Assembly (NCBI RefSeq): GCF_000455445.1 | Contig: NZ_HG417093.1 | Coordinates: 81,125 to 145,124 of the forward strand | Source: Hoylesella timonensis 4401737 = DSM 22865 = JCM 15640 | Lineage (GTDB): Bacteria > Bacteroidota > Bacteroidia > Bacteroidales > Bacteroidaceae | DNA length: 64,000 bases | Direction: 5' to 3' | In this document: one piece after another, positions 53,662 through 61,546 of the stretch | Position numbering within the stretch: the first letter of the stretch is position 1 | How the letters are laid out: each line of letters starts with the position of its first letter | Position numbers and translations under genes: made by a program | The notes under the pieces: generated by a model | Databases searched by the model: none | Told to the model about the DNA's origin: nothing | What the model saw: the letters and a program-made list of their open reading frames with translations, nothing else

Positions 53662-53713
53662 TTTTTCTGTGACATAACCGAGCAGCTTTCCATAAAATAT
53701 ATGACGAAACAAG

Positions 53714-53756
53714 AAGAGCGATTGGGGTTGTGCAATGCCACCAATCGCTCTTTTCA
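53714..53756. terminator. Bidirectional terminator between the WG-repeat gene and ahpF
   Basis: AAGAGCGATTGG (53714-53725) pairs with CCAATCGCTCTT (53741-53752), followed by Ts. Convergent genes on either side. Confidence 0.85.
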
Positions 53757-53820
53757 ATCTTGTTCACAATGTTCCATCTATAGCATTCATGTCAATTTGC
53801 ATGAATAGAGATAACGTTCG

Positions 53821-55395
53821 TTATTCTTGAAGACGTGGTATTACGCCCCTAATCCTGTCGTCAAAGGCTGAAAGGGCAGCTTTGGCACCTTCACCCATGG
53901 CAATCATGATTTGTTTGTAAGGTACGTTGGTCACGTCTCCAGCGGCATAAACACCAGATACGGACGTCCTACAATAGTTGTCCACCTCTATCTCGTGACG
54001 TTGATTTAACGGAAGAGCCTCACGGAAAGGGTCGGCATTGGCAGCCAATCCTATCTGTACAAAGATGCCGTCTACCGATATGTCTCGCTCTTCATCGTTG
54101 TTGCGGTCCTTCACACGAATGGCTGTTACTTTTTGTCCGTCGCCCACGATAGCCGTAGTTTGTGCCATGGTGAATATTTCCACGTTATCCAAGCTCTTTG
54201 CTTTGTCTTGTAAAACGGTGTCAGCTCGTAAGGTCTCACCAAATTCAAGCAAGGTTACCTGTTTGCAGATGCCTGCCAAATCGATAGCTGCTTCTACGCC
54301 AGAGTTGCCTCCTCCGACCACTGCTACATGCTTGTTCTTATAGAAAGGACCGTCGCAGTGGGGACAAAAGTGTACGCCATGCCCCATATACTTTGCCTCA
54401 TCTTGTACGTTGAGCTTTCTCCAACTTGCGCCTGTGGCAATGATGACCGCAGGTGAGATAAATATTTCACCGCCTTTTATGTGTACCTTCTTTAGTTCTT
54501 CGTCGAAAAATGCCTTGTCAACCCTTCTGTTGTCAAACACATCAATAGAATATTCCTTGAGGTGGGTAAGGAGGTTGTCAGCCATCTTCGCTCCTGTTGT
54601 CTTGGGAACAGAGATGAAGTTTTCGATGCCAACCGTATCTTTCATCTGTCCACCGATATTATTTGCAATGATAGCTACATGCAAACCCTTGCGTGCAGAA
54701 TAAATAGCTGCCGACGCTCCAGCAGGACCACCTCCCACAACTACGACATCGTAATGGCGTTCCACAGGTTCTTCGTTCTCATCCTCTTCGCTACCAATCA
54801 TGTCTTCTAACTTGGTCAACAGCTCTCCCAAGCTGCCTCGTCCAATGTGCAATAACTCCCCGTTGGCATATACCGTTGGGACAGCTTGAATATTCAAGCG
54901 CTCTACCTCGTCTTGAAACAGGGCGCCATCTACCATTTCGTGCGTAATTTTTGAACTGATTAGCGCCATAACGTTCAACGCCTGTACGATGTCGGGACAG
55001 TTGGTGCAGGTTAACGAGACGTATGTTTGCAGTTTGATGTTTCCTTTGAGACGTTGGATGCGCTTGCAAATCGCATCATCGGGCAGGTTCTTGCCCTTGC
55101 CATCGGCATTTAGGATAGCCAAAAGAAGCGACGTAAACTCATGACCGTTGGGTATGCCACGAAACATAACGCCTGTTTCTTCATTGTCTTTCAGCAGAGA
55201 GAACTGAATAGTCATGTCATCGGTCTCCGCAAATTGTGCCTTAAAAAGCTGGGATGTGGAAACAAAGTCGTTGATAAATTCTTTTAGTTCTGCGGCTTTT
55301 TCATGTTGCGGATGCGCCGTTACTTTGAAAGTATATTGGTGGGTTAAGTCTTTGAAGACATCTTTAACCTGTTGTAGGATGGTTGTATCTAACAT
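53821..55395 (-). CDS. ahpF: Alkyl hydroperoxide reductase subunit F
   Basis: The 524-residue flavoprotein passes electrons from NAD(P)H to AhpC. The N-terminal tandem thioredoxin domain carries CTNC (130-133). The FAD-binding region GGGPAGASA (221-229) and redox pair CPHC (344-347) follow in thioredoxin-reductase style. The open frame extends 32 residues further, but the ATG at 55395 gives the usual AhpF length and N-terminus. It is transcribed after ahpC with a 157-base gap that holds an inverted repeat (GGTAGCTG at 55471 against CAGCTACC), so partial termination after ahpC is possible. Confidence 0.95.
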   Translation of the reverse strand: MLDTTILQQVKDVFKDLTHQYTFKVTAHPQHEKAAELKEFINDFVSTSQLFKAQFAETDDMTIQFSLLKDNEETGVMFRGIPNGHEFTSLLLAILNADGKGKNLPDDAICKRIQRLKGNIKLQTYVSLTCTNCPDIVQALNVMALISSKITHEMVDGALFQDEVERLNIQAVPTVYANGELLHIGRGSLGELLTKLEDMIGSEEDENEEPVERHYDVVVVGGGPAGASAAIYSARKGLHVAIIANNIGGQMKDTVGIENFISVPKTTGAKMADNLLTHLKEYSIDVFDNRRVDKAFFDEELKKVHIKGGEIFISPAVIIATGASWRKLNVQDEAKYMGHGVHFCPHCDGPFYKNKHVAVVGGGNSGVEAAIDLAGICKQVTLLEFGETLRADTVLQDKAKSLDNVEIFTMAQTTAIVGDGQKVTAIRVKDRNNDEERDISVDGIFVQIGLAANADPFREALPLNQRHEIEVDNYCRTSVSGVYAAGDVTNVPYKQIMIAMGEGAKAALSAFDDRIRGVIPRLQE

Positions 55396-55552
55396 TGTGC
55401 TATAACTTATTATGTGAGGGTAGTTTGTTTTTCTTTGCGTTTCTTGCGGAAATACAAAAGGAATAAAAAAGGTAGCTGGAGAAAACAACAACGATACTTG
55501 GTTCGTAGGTATTTTCTTTCAGCTACCAGTCAAGTTTGGTTCTTGTGTCTTT

Positions 55553-56119
55553 TTATAGTTTTCCTACCAAGTCGATACTTGGTTTCAGTGTCTCTTCACC
55601 CTGCTTCCACTTCGCTGGACAAACTTCACCGGGGTGAGATTCTACGAACTGTGCTGCTGATACCTTACGTACCAACTCGTCTGCGTTGCGACCAATGCTG
55701 TTGTCTTGAATCTCTGCAATCTTAATCTTGCCCTCTGGATCTACCAAGAAAGTACCGCGATAAGCTACACCTTCATCCTCTTTGTACACGCCAAAGCCCT
55801 TTGCCAATACTGCCAATGGGTCGGCAAGCATGGTGTAGTTAATCTTCTTGATGCTGTCAGATGTGTCGTACCATGCTTTGTGTACAAAGTGGGTATCGCA
55901 ACTAACAGAGAACACCTCTACGCCCATCTTCTTTAATTCTTCGTACTTGCCTGCCAAGTCAACCAACTCTGTAGGACATACAAAGGTAAAGTCGGCTGGG
56001 TAGAAGAAGAAGATTGCCCATTTGCCCTTGATATCTTCGTTTGAAACTGTCTTAAACTCTCCTTTTTGGAATGCCTGAACCTTAAACTCAGGTACTTGTG
56101 CGTTGATAATTGTTTCCAT
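55553..56119 (-). CDS. ahpC: Alkyl hydroperoxide reductase subunit C (peroxiredoxin)
   Basis: The 188-residue typical 2-Cys peroxiredoxin has peroxidatic Cys48 in DFTFVCPTE and resolving Cys in GEVCPAKWK near residue 167. It reduces hydrogen peroxide and organic peroxides with AhpF. The frame is open 22 codons further, but METIINAQ is the family's normal start. A -7 box (TAACTTTG, minus, 56188-56195) lies about 70 bases upstream. In Bacteroides this operon is under OxyR; no oxyR is in view here. Confidence 0.97.
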   Translation of the reverse strand: METIINAQVPEFKVQAFQKGEFKTVSNEDIKGKWAIFFFYPADFTFVCPTELVDLAGKYEELKKMGVEVFSVSCDTHFVHKAWYDTSDSIKKINYTMLADPLAVLAKGFGVYKEDEGVAYRGTFLVDPEGKIKIAEIQDNSIGRNADELVRKVSAAQFVESHPGEVCPAKWKQGEETLKPSIDLVGKL

Positions 56120-56187
56120 TTTTATTGTTTTTATTTTATGATTATGTAATGTAATGAACAAACGACTTATTTCGTTTGTAATCATTA

Positions 56188-56195
56188 CAAAGTTA
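56188..56195 (-). promoter_or_regulatory. ahpC -7 promoter element
   Basis: TAACTTTG on the minus strand. A TTG at -33 (56217-56219) with 21-base spacing is possible. Confidence 0.55.
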
Positions 56196-56500
56196 TTAAT
56201 AAATCTGTAAATACAATCAATTCTTAGCCATAATAATACAAATAATAACCATAATTATAGCTTTTTCTTCGATTTTAACATATTTATCAATGTATTCCTC
56301 TTTTCCGCTGCTCCTTTCGTATCGAATATTTATCATGCCACATTTGTTCATCTTCCGTGAGATAGAGAGACAAGCAACGGTTTTCTTATGATAAGAATCA
56401 GCCACAACTCTATCATTTTAGACTGATGTTTTTATAAAGAAAAGCATCCATAAAACAGCATATAGTAAGATTGGCAACACGCAGGATTGAAGGATAATTA

Positions 56501-56890
56501 ATGCTGAATTTTCTTTACAAAGTGCCTCTCATAACTCGCGTAAAAACAACCAATGGCAAAGTTGGTCGCAAATACGCGAATTTTGAGCGACTTTCTTAAC
56601 TTGTTGTTATTGAATGTGTTATACTTATGTCGTCTCTTTTCATTCGTGTTTTTACCACCTTTTGGCGATTGAAGCATTGAGATAAGCCTGCTATTTGCAT
56701 ACTTTAATGCTGCTACTGTATGTGAATAACACCTTTAATACATGTTTCCAAGAGCGTAAACTCAATGTTTCAGCTTGAAAATGCGCTTATTTTGTTCAAA
56801 TCAAGGCATTTTTGCATGTCGTTTGCCTATTGATTTTTTCTATTTTGAAGATTTTAGATGGTCGTTTTTTGGTAAAATGATTGGACAAAA
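56501..56890 (+). repeat. Dispersed intergenic repeat, copy D
   Basis: The copy most like A (8451-8842): the same start ATGCTGAATTTTCTTTAC, the same order of shared blocks, and the same end TTGGTAAAATGATTGGAC. The central palindrome is broken: the left arm has CTCATAACTCGCGTAAAAAC, while the right arm keeps GGTCGCAAATACGCGA. It lies between the divergent ahpC and AspT-like genes. The rest of the gap 56120-57022 holds the two promoters; 56220-56500 shows nothing else. Confidence 0.8.
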
Positions 56891-56966
56891 ACAGTAGATG
56901 TCTTTACGCCGAAAGGTTAGTATTGAAAAGTATGATAACGAACATCGTTAAAATTTATGGCTGCCA

Positions 56967-56998
56967 TTTGGTGGCGTTTATTAATTTCGATACCTTTG
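56967..56998 (+). promoter_or_regulatory. Promoter of the AspT-like/ThrE-like operon
   Basis: TTTG (56967-56970), 20 bases, then TACCTTTG (56991-56998), a full match 25 bases before the ATG. Confidence 0.82.
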
Positions 56999-57022
56999 TA
57001 AGCGAATACTATAATATATGCA

Positions 57023-58711
57023 ATGGAGGTAATAGAGAATCTTTTCAGGGGATTTCCTGAACTCTGGGGCGGAGGAGTTGCCCATTCGGTGATGATATTA
57101 TCGTTGGTTATCACGATTGGTTTATCATTAGGTAAGCTGAAGGTTCACGGGGTGTCGCTTGGCTTGGCTTGGATATTGTTTGCGGGTTTGCTGTTCGGGC
57201 ATTTTCAGTTTAATTTGGACGAACATTTACTTCACTTTCTCAAAGAATTTGGCTTGATATTGTTTGTCTATTCTATCGGACTTGAAGTGGGACCTGGTTT
57301 CTTTTCTTCTTTCAGACGAGGCAGCAATACGCTCATTGGGTTGGTGACAATAGTGATAGCCATGAGCTTGGTTATCGCCATTTCCATTTATTACATATCG
57401 GATACACCGATTACCACTATCGCCGGAATTTTGTCGGGTGCTGTAACGAATACGCCTGGGTTGGGTACTGCACAACAGGCTTACAGTGACCTGCGTCACA
57501 TCGATGCTCCTACCATTGCCAGCGGTTATGCTGTGACCTATCCCATGGGTGTGTTGGGAGTTATCATTTCGTTCATTATTTTGAAGTGGGTGCTTCGGAT
57601 TAATGTGAAAAAAGAAGAGGCTGCCGCTTTGGTCGGTGTGGGACACTTAGAAGAGGTGACACTTAATACTTTTGCGGTGAAAGTGAGCAACGAGATGATG
57701 CAGGGGGTGACGGTAAAGCACCTCAGAGAGCTGTTGAAACGCAATTTTATGGTTTCTCGTATTTATCGAGAGGGGACTCAGATGCATCAAAATATCGTCA
57801 GTGCAAAGACAATGATTCAGCTCGGAGATAGCCTACTCATCGTCAGTCGACCGAAAGATGAAGAACCAATTTGTGCTTTGTTGGGCGCAAAAGAGGAAAT
57901 AGACTGGAAGAAGTTTGGGAAACAAATGGTATCTCGTCGCATCTTAATCACTAAATCATCGGTCAACGGCAAGACTTTGGAGCAGATGAAGATACCAAAT
58001 ACCTTTGGTGTGAACGTGACACGTGTCAATCGTTCGGGTGTTGACTTGGTGGCAACAGGACAATTGAAACTGCAAATGGGTGACAAATTGACGGTGGTGG
58101 GCAATGAACTTTCCATTAGTCATGTAGAACAAGTGTTGGGCAACTCTATGAAGCGTCTGAACAATCCTAACTTAATTCCTATCTTCTTGGGTATCGTTTT
58201 AGGATGTATCTTGGCAAATGTACCTTTCTTTATACCGGGTATTTCGGCAAATCTACGCTTAGGTTTGACGGGTGGTCCTCTCATTGTGGCTATTTTGATT
58301 GGTTATTTTGGTCCTAAATACAATTTGGTGACTTACAATACTATCAGTGCCAACCTCATGTTGCGCCGCTTCGGATTGTGTATATTTTTGGCTTGTGTGG
58401 GACTTGGAACAGGCGAGGACTTCGTCCAAACCATTGTATCGCAGTCGGGTATGCAATGGATTTTATACGGTTTGTTGATAACAATGTTGCCCATCCTCTT
58501 CGGGGGAATCATAGGCAGATATGTATTCCACATTAATTACTTCACGCTGGTGGGAGTGCTGGCGGGTGCCCATACCAATCCTCCTGCATTGGCTTATGTC
58601 AATGATATGACGCAGAGCGATTCTCCGTCGGTAGGTTATTCCACCGTATATCCGTTTGCCATGTTCCTAAGAATTCTGACAATACAGATGATGATTTTTG
58701 TGTTTGGATAA
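57023..58711 (+). CDS. AspT/YidE/YbjL-family antiporter
   Basis: The 562-residue membrane protein is built from two AspT/YidE/YbjL duplication domains (about 15-175 and 390-560), with two RCK_C ligand-binding domains between them (about 205-375: FAVKVSNEMMQGVTVKHL, LIVSRPKDEE). IGLEVGPGFFSSFRRG and AGAHTNPPALAYVND are typical membrane motifs. AspT exchanges aspartate for alanine; other members move dicarboxylates or amino acids. First gene of a pair with the ThrE-like exporter 13 bases downstream, so an amino-acid or acid exchange role is likely. Confidence 0.87.
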   Translation: MEVIENLFRGFPELWGGGVAHSVMILSLVITIGLSLGKLKVHGVSLGLAWILFAGLLFGHFQFNLDEHLLHFLKEFGLILFVYSIGLEVGPGFFSSFRRGSNTLIGLVTIVIAMSLVIAISIYYISDTPITTIAGILSGAVTNTPGLGTAQQAYSDLRHIDAPTIASGYAVTYPMGVLGVIISFIILKWVLRINVKKEEAAALVGVGHLEEVTLNTFAVKVSNEMMQGVTVKHLRELLKRNFMVSRIYREGTQMHQNIVSAKTMIQLGDSLLIVSRPKDEEPICALLGAKEEIDWKKFGKQMVSRRILITKSSVNGKTLEQMKIPNTFGVNVTRVNRSGVDLVATGQLKLQMGDKLTVVGNELSISHVEQVLGNSMKRLNNPNLIPIFLGIVLGCILANVPFFIPGISANLRLGLTGGPLIVAILIGYFGPKYNLVTYNTISANLMLRRFGLCIFLACVGLGTGEDFVQTIVSQSGMQWILYGLLITMLPILFGGIIGRYVFHINYFTLVGVLAGAHTNPPALAYVNDMTQSDSPSVGYSTVYPFAMFLRILTIQMMIFVFG

Positions 58712-58724
58712 AGTTTCTTGATAG

Positions 58725-60131
58725 ATGACTAAGAATAAACAAATAACGACAGATGCACAGCTGGTGCATCGTAAACTGGATTTACTGTTACAAGTAGGGT
58801 GCTACTTGATGGATTGTTCTGCTGACACCACTTTGATAGTTCGAGATATGAAGCGTGTAGAGGCATATTTGGGACTGGACAGCCAGTTTCTTCACGTGTA
58901 TATCAACTATAATGTCATTTTGGTGAACTACAGTGATGAAAGTACTTCCTATACAAGATTTCGCAGATGCGATCGCCATGCCATTGATATGGCTGGAATT
59001 ACTCGAGTAAGTCACCTTACATGGGATGCTATTCGGTATAATTACAGCTTAGATGAGTATCAGGAAAAATTAGATGAAATCAAGAAGAGACCACGCTATT
59101 ACACGCCTTGGCAGGTAGCCACTGCCGCAGGCTTTGCGTGTGGTGGTTTCTGTATACAGTTTGGTTGTGATTGGCCGGCCTTCTTTTATGCATCATTGGC
59201 GGCTATCCTTGGTTTCCGATTGCGTATGTTTTTGGGAGCGAAGGGTGCCAACACATACATTTGTATTTGCGTGGGTGCATTCATTTCCACGATTGTGGCA
59301 TGGCTCAGTTCGTTCCTTTCGCTAAATGCAAGCATAGCCTCTTTGTTACCATCGTTCATGCTTACCAACACTCCTTGGCATCCATTGTTGGCGTGTGCTT
59401 TGTTCATTGTGCCAGGTGTTCCGCTCATCAATTTCGTGAGCGACATGCTTGGTGGACACATACAGACAGGGTTAATCCGTGCACTTAACGTTTTTCTCAT
59501 GATTGTAGCCATGGTCTTTGGTATCGGTTTTGCTATTAAGGTTTGCGGAATTGATAACTTTGTGCGCGATTTGTCAATGACGCCTCACCACACTTATTGG
59601 GAGTTTGCTATTGCGGCTGCTATTTCTGCCATGGGATTCTCTACCATATTTAATACCCCCAAACGCCTTTTGCCGATGATAGCCATAGGAGGTATTATCG
59701 CAGTGTGCAATCGTAATTTTGTCAACTTGGGTCCCAGTACGGGTAATATAGGATTGGATCAAGGGCTTATAATAGGCTCGTTGGCAGGCTCAACGTTAAT
59801 TAGTTTGATATGTACCATGGCAATGCACTGGTTTCATACGCCTCATCAATGCCTGTCCATACCCAGTGTTATCCCTATGGTACCAGGAGTTTTAATGTAC
59901 AGAGCAGTGTTCGCTTTTGTAGATATGCAAGGAGTAGTGGGCGAAGTGACGGTAGGCATGCACAACTTCATGCTTGCTTCTCTGGTTATTTTGGTTATTG
60001 CCATTGGGGTGGCTATTCCGAACATCTTTGTACATAGTATGCTGTATAGTCGACGAAAAATAAAATTATATCGTTTATTGATACAACGCAAACACATGGA
60101 CATTGAGAATATTGATGTCAAGATACAATAG
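58725..60131 (+). CDS. ThrE-like threonine/serine exporter family protein
   Basis: The 468-residue protein joins the two halves that are often separate: an N-terminal ThrE domain (about 12-265, with CSADTTLIVRDMKRVEAYLG and GCDWPAFFYASL) and a C-terminal ThrE_2 domain (about 290-440). About ten helices lie from residue 130 on. The family exports threonine and serine by proton exchange. Together with the AspT-like gene before it and the LysR gene after it (68-base gap) it suggests an amino-acid export unit. Confidence 0.87.
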   Translation: MTKNKQITTDAQLVHRKLDLLLQVGCYLMDCSADTTLIVRDMKRVEAYLGLDSQFLHVYINYNVILVNYSDESTSYTRFRRCDRHAIDMAGITRVSHLTWDAIRYNYSLDEYQEKLDEIKKRPRYYTPWQVATAAGFACGGFCIQFGCDWPAFFYASLAAILGFRLRMFLGAKGANTYICICVGAFISTIVAWLSSFLSLNASIASLLPSFMLTNTPWHPLLACALFIVPGVPLINFVSDMLGGHIQTGLIRALNVFLMIVAMVFGIGFAIKVCGIDNFVRDLSMTPHHTYWEFAIAAAISAMGFSTIFNTPKRLLPMIAIGGIIAVCNRNFVNLGPSTGNIGLDQGLIIGSLAGSTLISLICTMAMHWFHTPHQCLSIPSVIPMVPGVLMYRAVFAFVDMQGVVGEVTVGMHNFMLASLVILVIAIGVAIPNIFVHSMLYSRRKIKLYRLLIQRKHMDIENIDVKIQ

Positions 60132-60199
60132 TTTGATTAAGTGTGTGGGCATGGATTGTAAATCAAGACATACCTTTACATTCATGGTAAAAAGATGAT

Positions 60200-61111
60200 A
60201 TGGAAATTAGACAGTTGAAATACTTTCTCAAAGTAGCCGAAACGCTCAATTTTTCTGAAGCAAGTCGGCGGTTATTTATAACGCAGAGTACGCTTTCTCA
60301 GCAAATCAGTCATCTGGAACAGGAGATTGGTTTGCCACTGTTTGAGCGAAATAGTCATGAGGTTTATCTCACAGAACCCGGCAAAGAACTGTTACCTTAT
60401 GCCATGAAAGCCGTTGTTGCCACCGATTCTTGCATCGCCCACATAGAAGACTTAAAGCAAATGGTAACGGGTGAGTTGAACATCGGTGTGACTTACTCGT
60501 TTAGTACTATCATGATGGATACGATGGTAGATTTTATGAAAGACTATCCCGGTGTGAAGCTCAATATCTTTTATCATTCGATGGACGAACTCTTGGAGAT
60601 GTTAAAGAGCAGGAAGGTAGATTTTGTTTTAGCCTTTTTACCGCTTCAGTCAGACAAAGAAATTGATAGTCGCATTATCTTTACTAACCGTCTGGCAGCC
60701 ATCGTTAACCAAAATCATCCCTTGGCAAATCAGCAGCGTATCCACTTAAAGGAATTGGAACGCTTTGGACTGGTGTTGCCTGCACGTGGCCTCTTGGCTC
60801 GCCATGCCTTTGAGCGACTGATAAGTCATCAAGATTTAGAGTTAAAAGTTAAGGTTGAAGTGAATACTATCGACTTGATATTCCAGCTGTTGCATCGTTC
60901 CAATTATATTTCTATCTTGGCAGAGTCCACGGTAGTACATGAGGAAGGATTGAAAGCGCTTCCTCTGGATACGCCAGACAATCAAATGGAAGGGTGCATA
61001 CACTTCTTGAAGGATGCTTATATGAAGCATTCTGCGCAAGAGTTTATCAAGATGCTGTGTCAGTCTACCAGCATCTTGACAAACTTTACCTTAAAAGATG
61101 TGTTGCAATAG
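60200..61111 (+). CDS. LysR-family transcriptional regulator
   Basis: The 303-residue protein has an N-terminal winged helix (about 1-60, LNFSEASRRLFITQSTLSQQ as the recognition part) and a periplasmic-binding-like effector domain (about 90-290). It is on the same strand as, and just after, the two transporters, so it may control them. The OxyR redox cysteine pair is not seen, so it is not the regulator of ahpCF. Effector unknown. Confidence 0.88.
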   Translation: MEIRQLKYFLKVAETLNFSEASRRLFITQSTLSQQISHLEQEIGLPLFERNSHEVYLTEPGKELLPYAMKAVVATDSCIAHIEDLKQMVTGELNIGVTYSFSTIMMDTMVDFMKDYPGVKLNIFYHSMDELLEMLKSRKVDFVLAFLPLQSDKEIDSRIIFTNRLAAIVNQNHPLANQQRIHLKELERFGLVLPARGLLARHAFERLISHQDLELKVKVEVNTIDLIFQLLHRSNYISILAESTVVHEEGLKALPLDTPDNQMEGCIHFLKDAYMKHSAQEFIKMLCQSTSILTNFTLKDVLQ

Positions 61112-61117
61112 GGACGA

Positions 61118-61204
61118 CTAATGGCGATCGTTCCATTTCACAATTCCAACACATAATAAGGTACACACGATAATCTCGGCTGCAATACAATAAATGGTCA
61201 TCAT
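61118..61204 (-). CDS. Possible 28-residue single-helix membrane peptide
   Basis: On the minus strand a frame of 28 codons reads MMTIYCIAAEIIVCTLLCVG then IVKWNDRH and a stop: one hydrophobic helix followed by a short charged tail. It is behind a promoter-like pair on the same strand (TTCG, 19 bases, then TATCTTTG at 61310-61317), with a leader of about 95 bases. It lies in a 435-base gap between the LysR gene and priA. No homology can be claimed; chance is a real alternative. The rest of the gap holds only the priA promoter. Confidence 0.35.
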   Translation of the reverse strand: MMTIYCIAAEIIVCTLLCVGIVKWNDRH

Positions 61205-61504
61205 CTTTTTTATTTTTTAATTTTAACTGTGGTTTTCTGAGACTGTAACAGTAGTGTTGTTTCAACGCTGTAAATAATTACCAGTCCTGTAAATAACTGA
61301 TATCCAAAGCAAAGATACAGGGTTCTTTTGCATTCTCGAACGGATTATTATGATAATTTCTTAAGGTAGTTATCGCTTGTATCAATACCACTCCTCACAC
61401 TTACCTCATGCCTAAAGTGACTGTTACTAACTATATTTTAGGCTCGCTTTGGTACACGAATCTGTAAGGTACAATTTCGTTGGAAGAAATATCTGTGTTT
61501 GTTT

Positions 61505-61536
61505 CTTGGGGTATTCCTTACTTTCTCTTAACTTTG
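61505..61536 (+). promoter_or_regulatory. priA promoter
   Basis: CTTG (61505-61508), 20 bases, then TAACTTTG (61529-61536), ten bases before the ATG, so the leader is only a few bases. Confidence 0.65.
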
Positions 61537-61546
61537 TGGTCGGCTC

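Noticed and set aside
56217..56405. A 62-codon frame upstream of ahpC
   Set aside because: Low-complexity composition, no promoter and no resemblance to a known protein.
60200..61111. The LysR-family gene as oxyR controlling ahpCF
   Set aside because: It lacks the spaced redox cysteine pair, its N-terminus differs from Bacteroides OxyR, and it lies with the transporters rather than with ahpCF.
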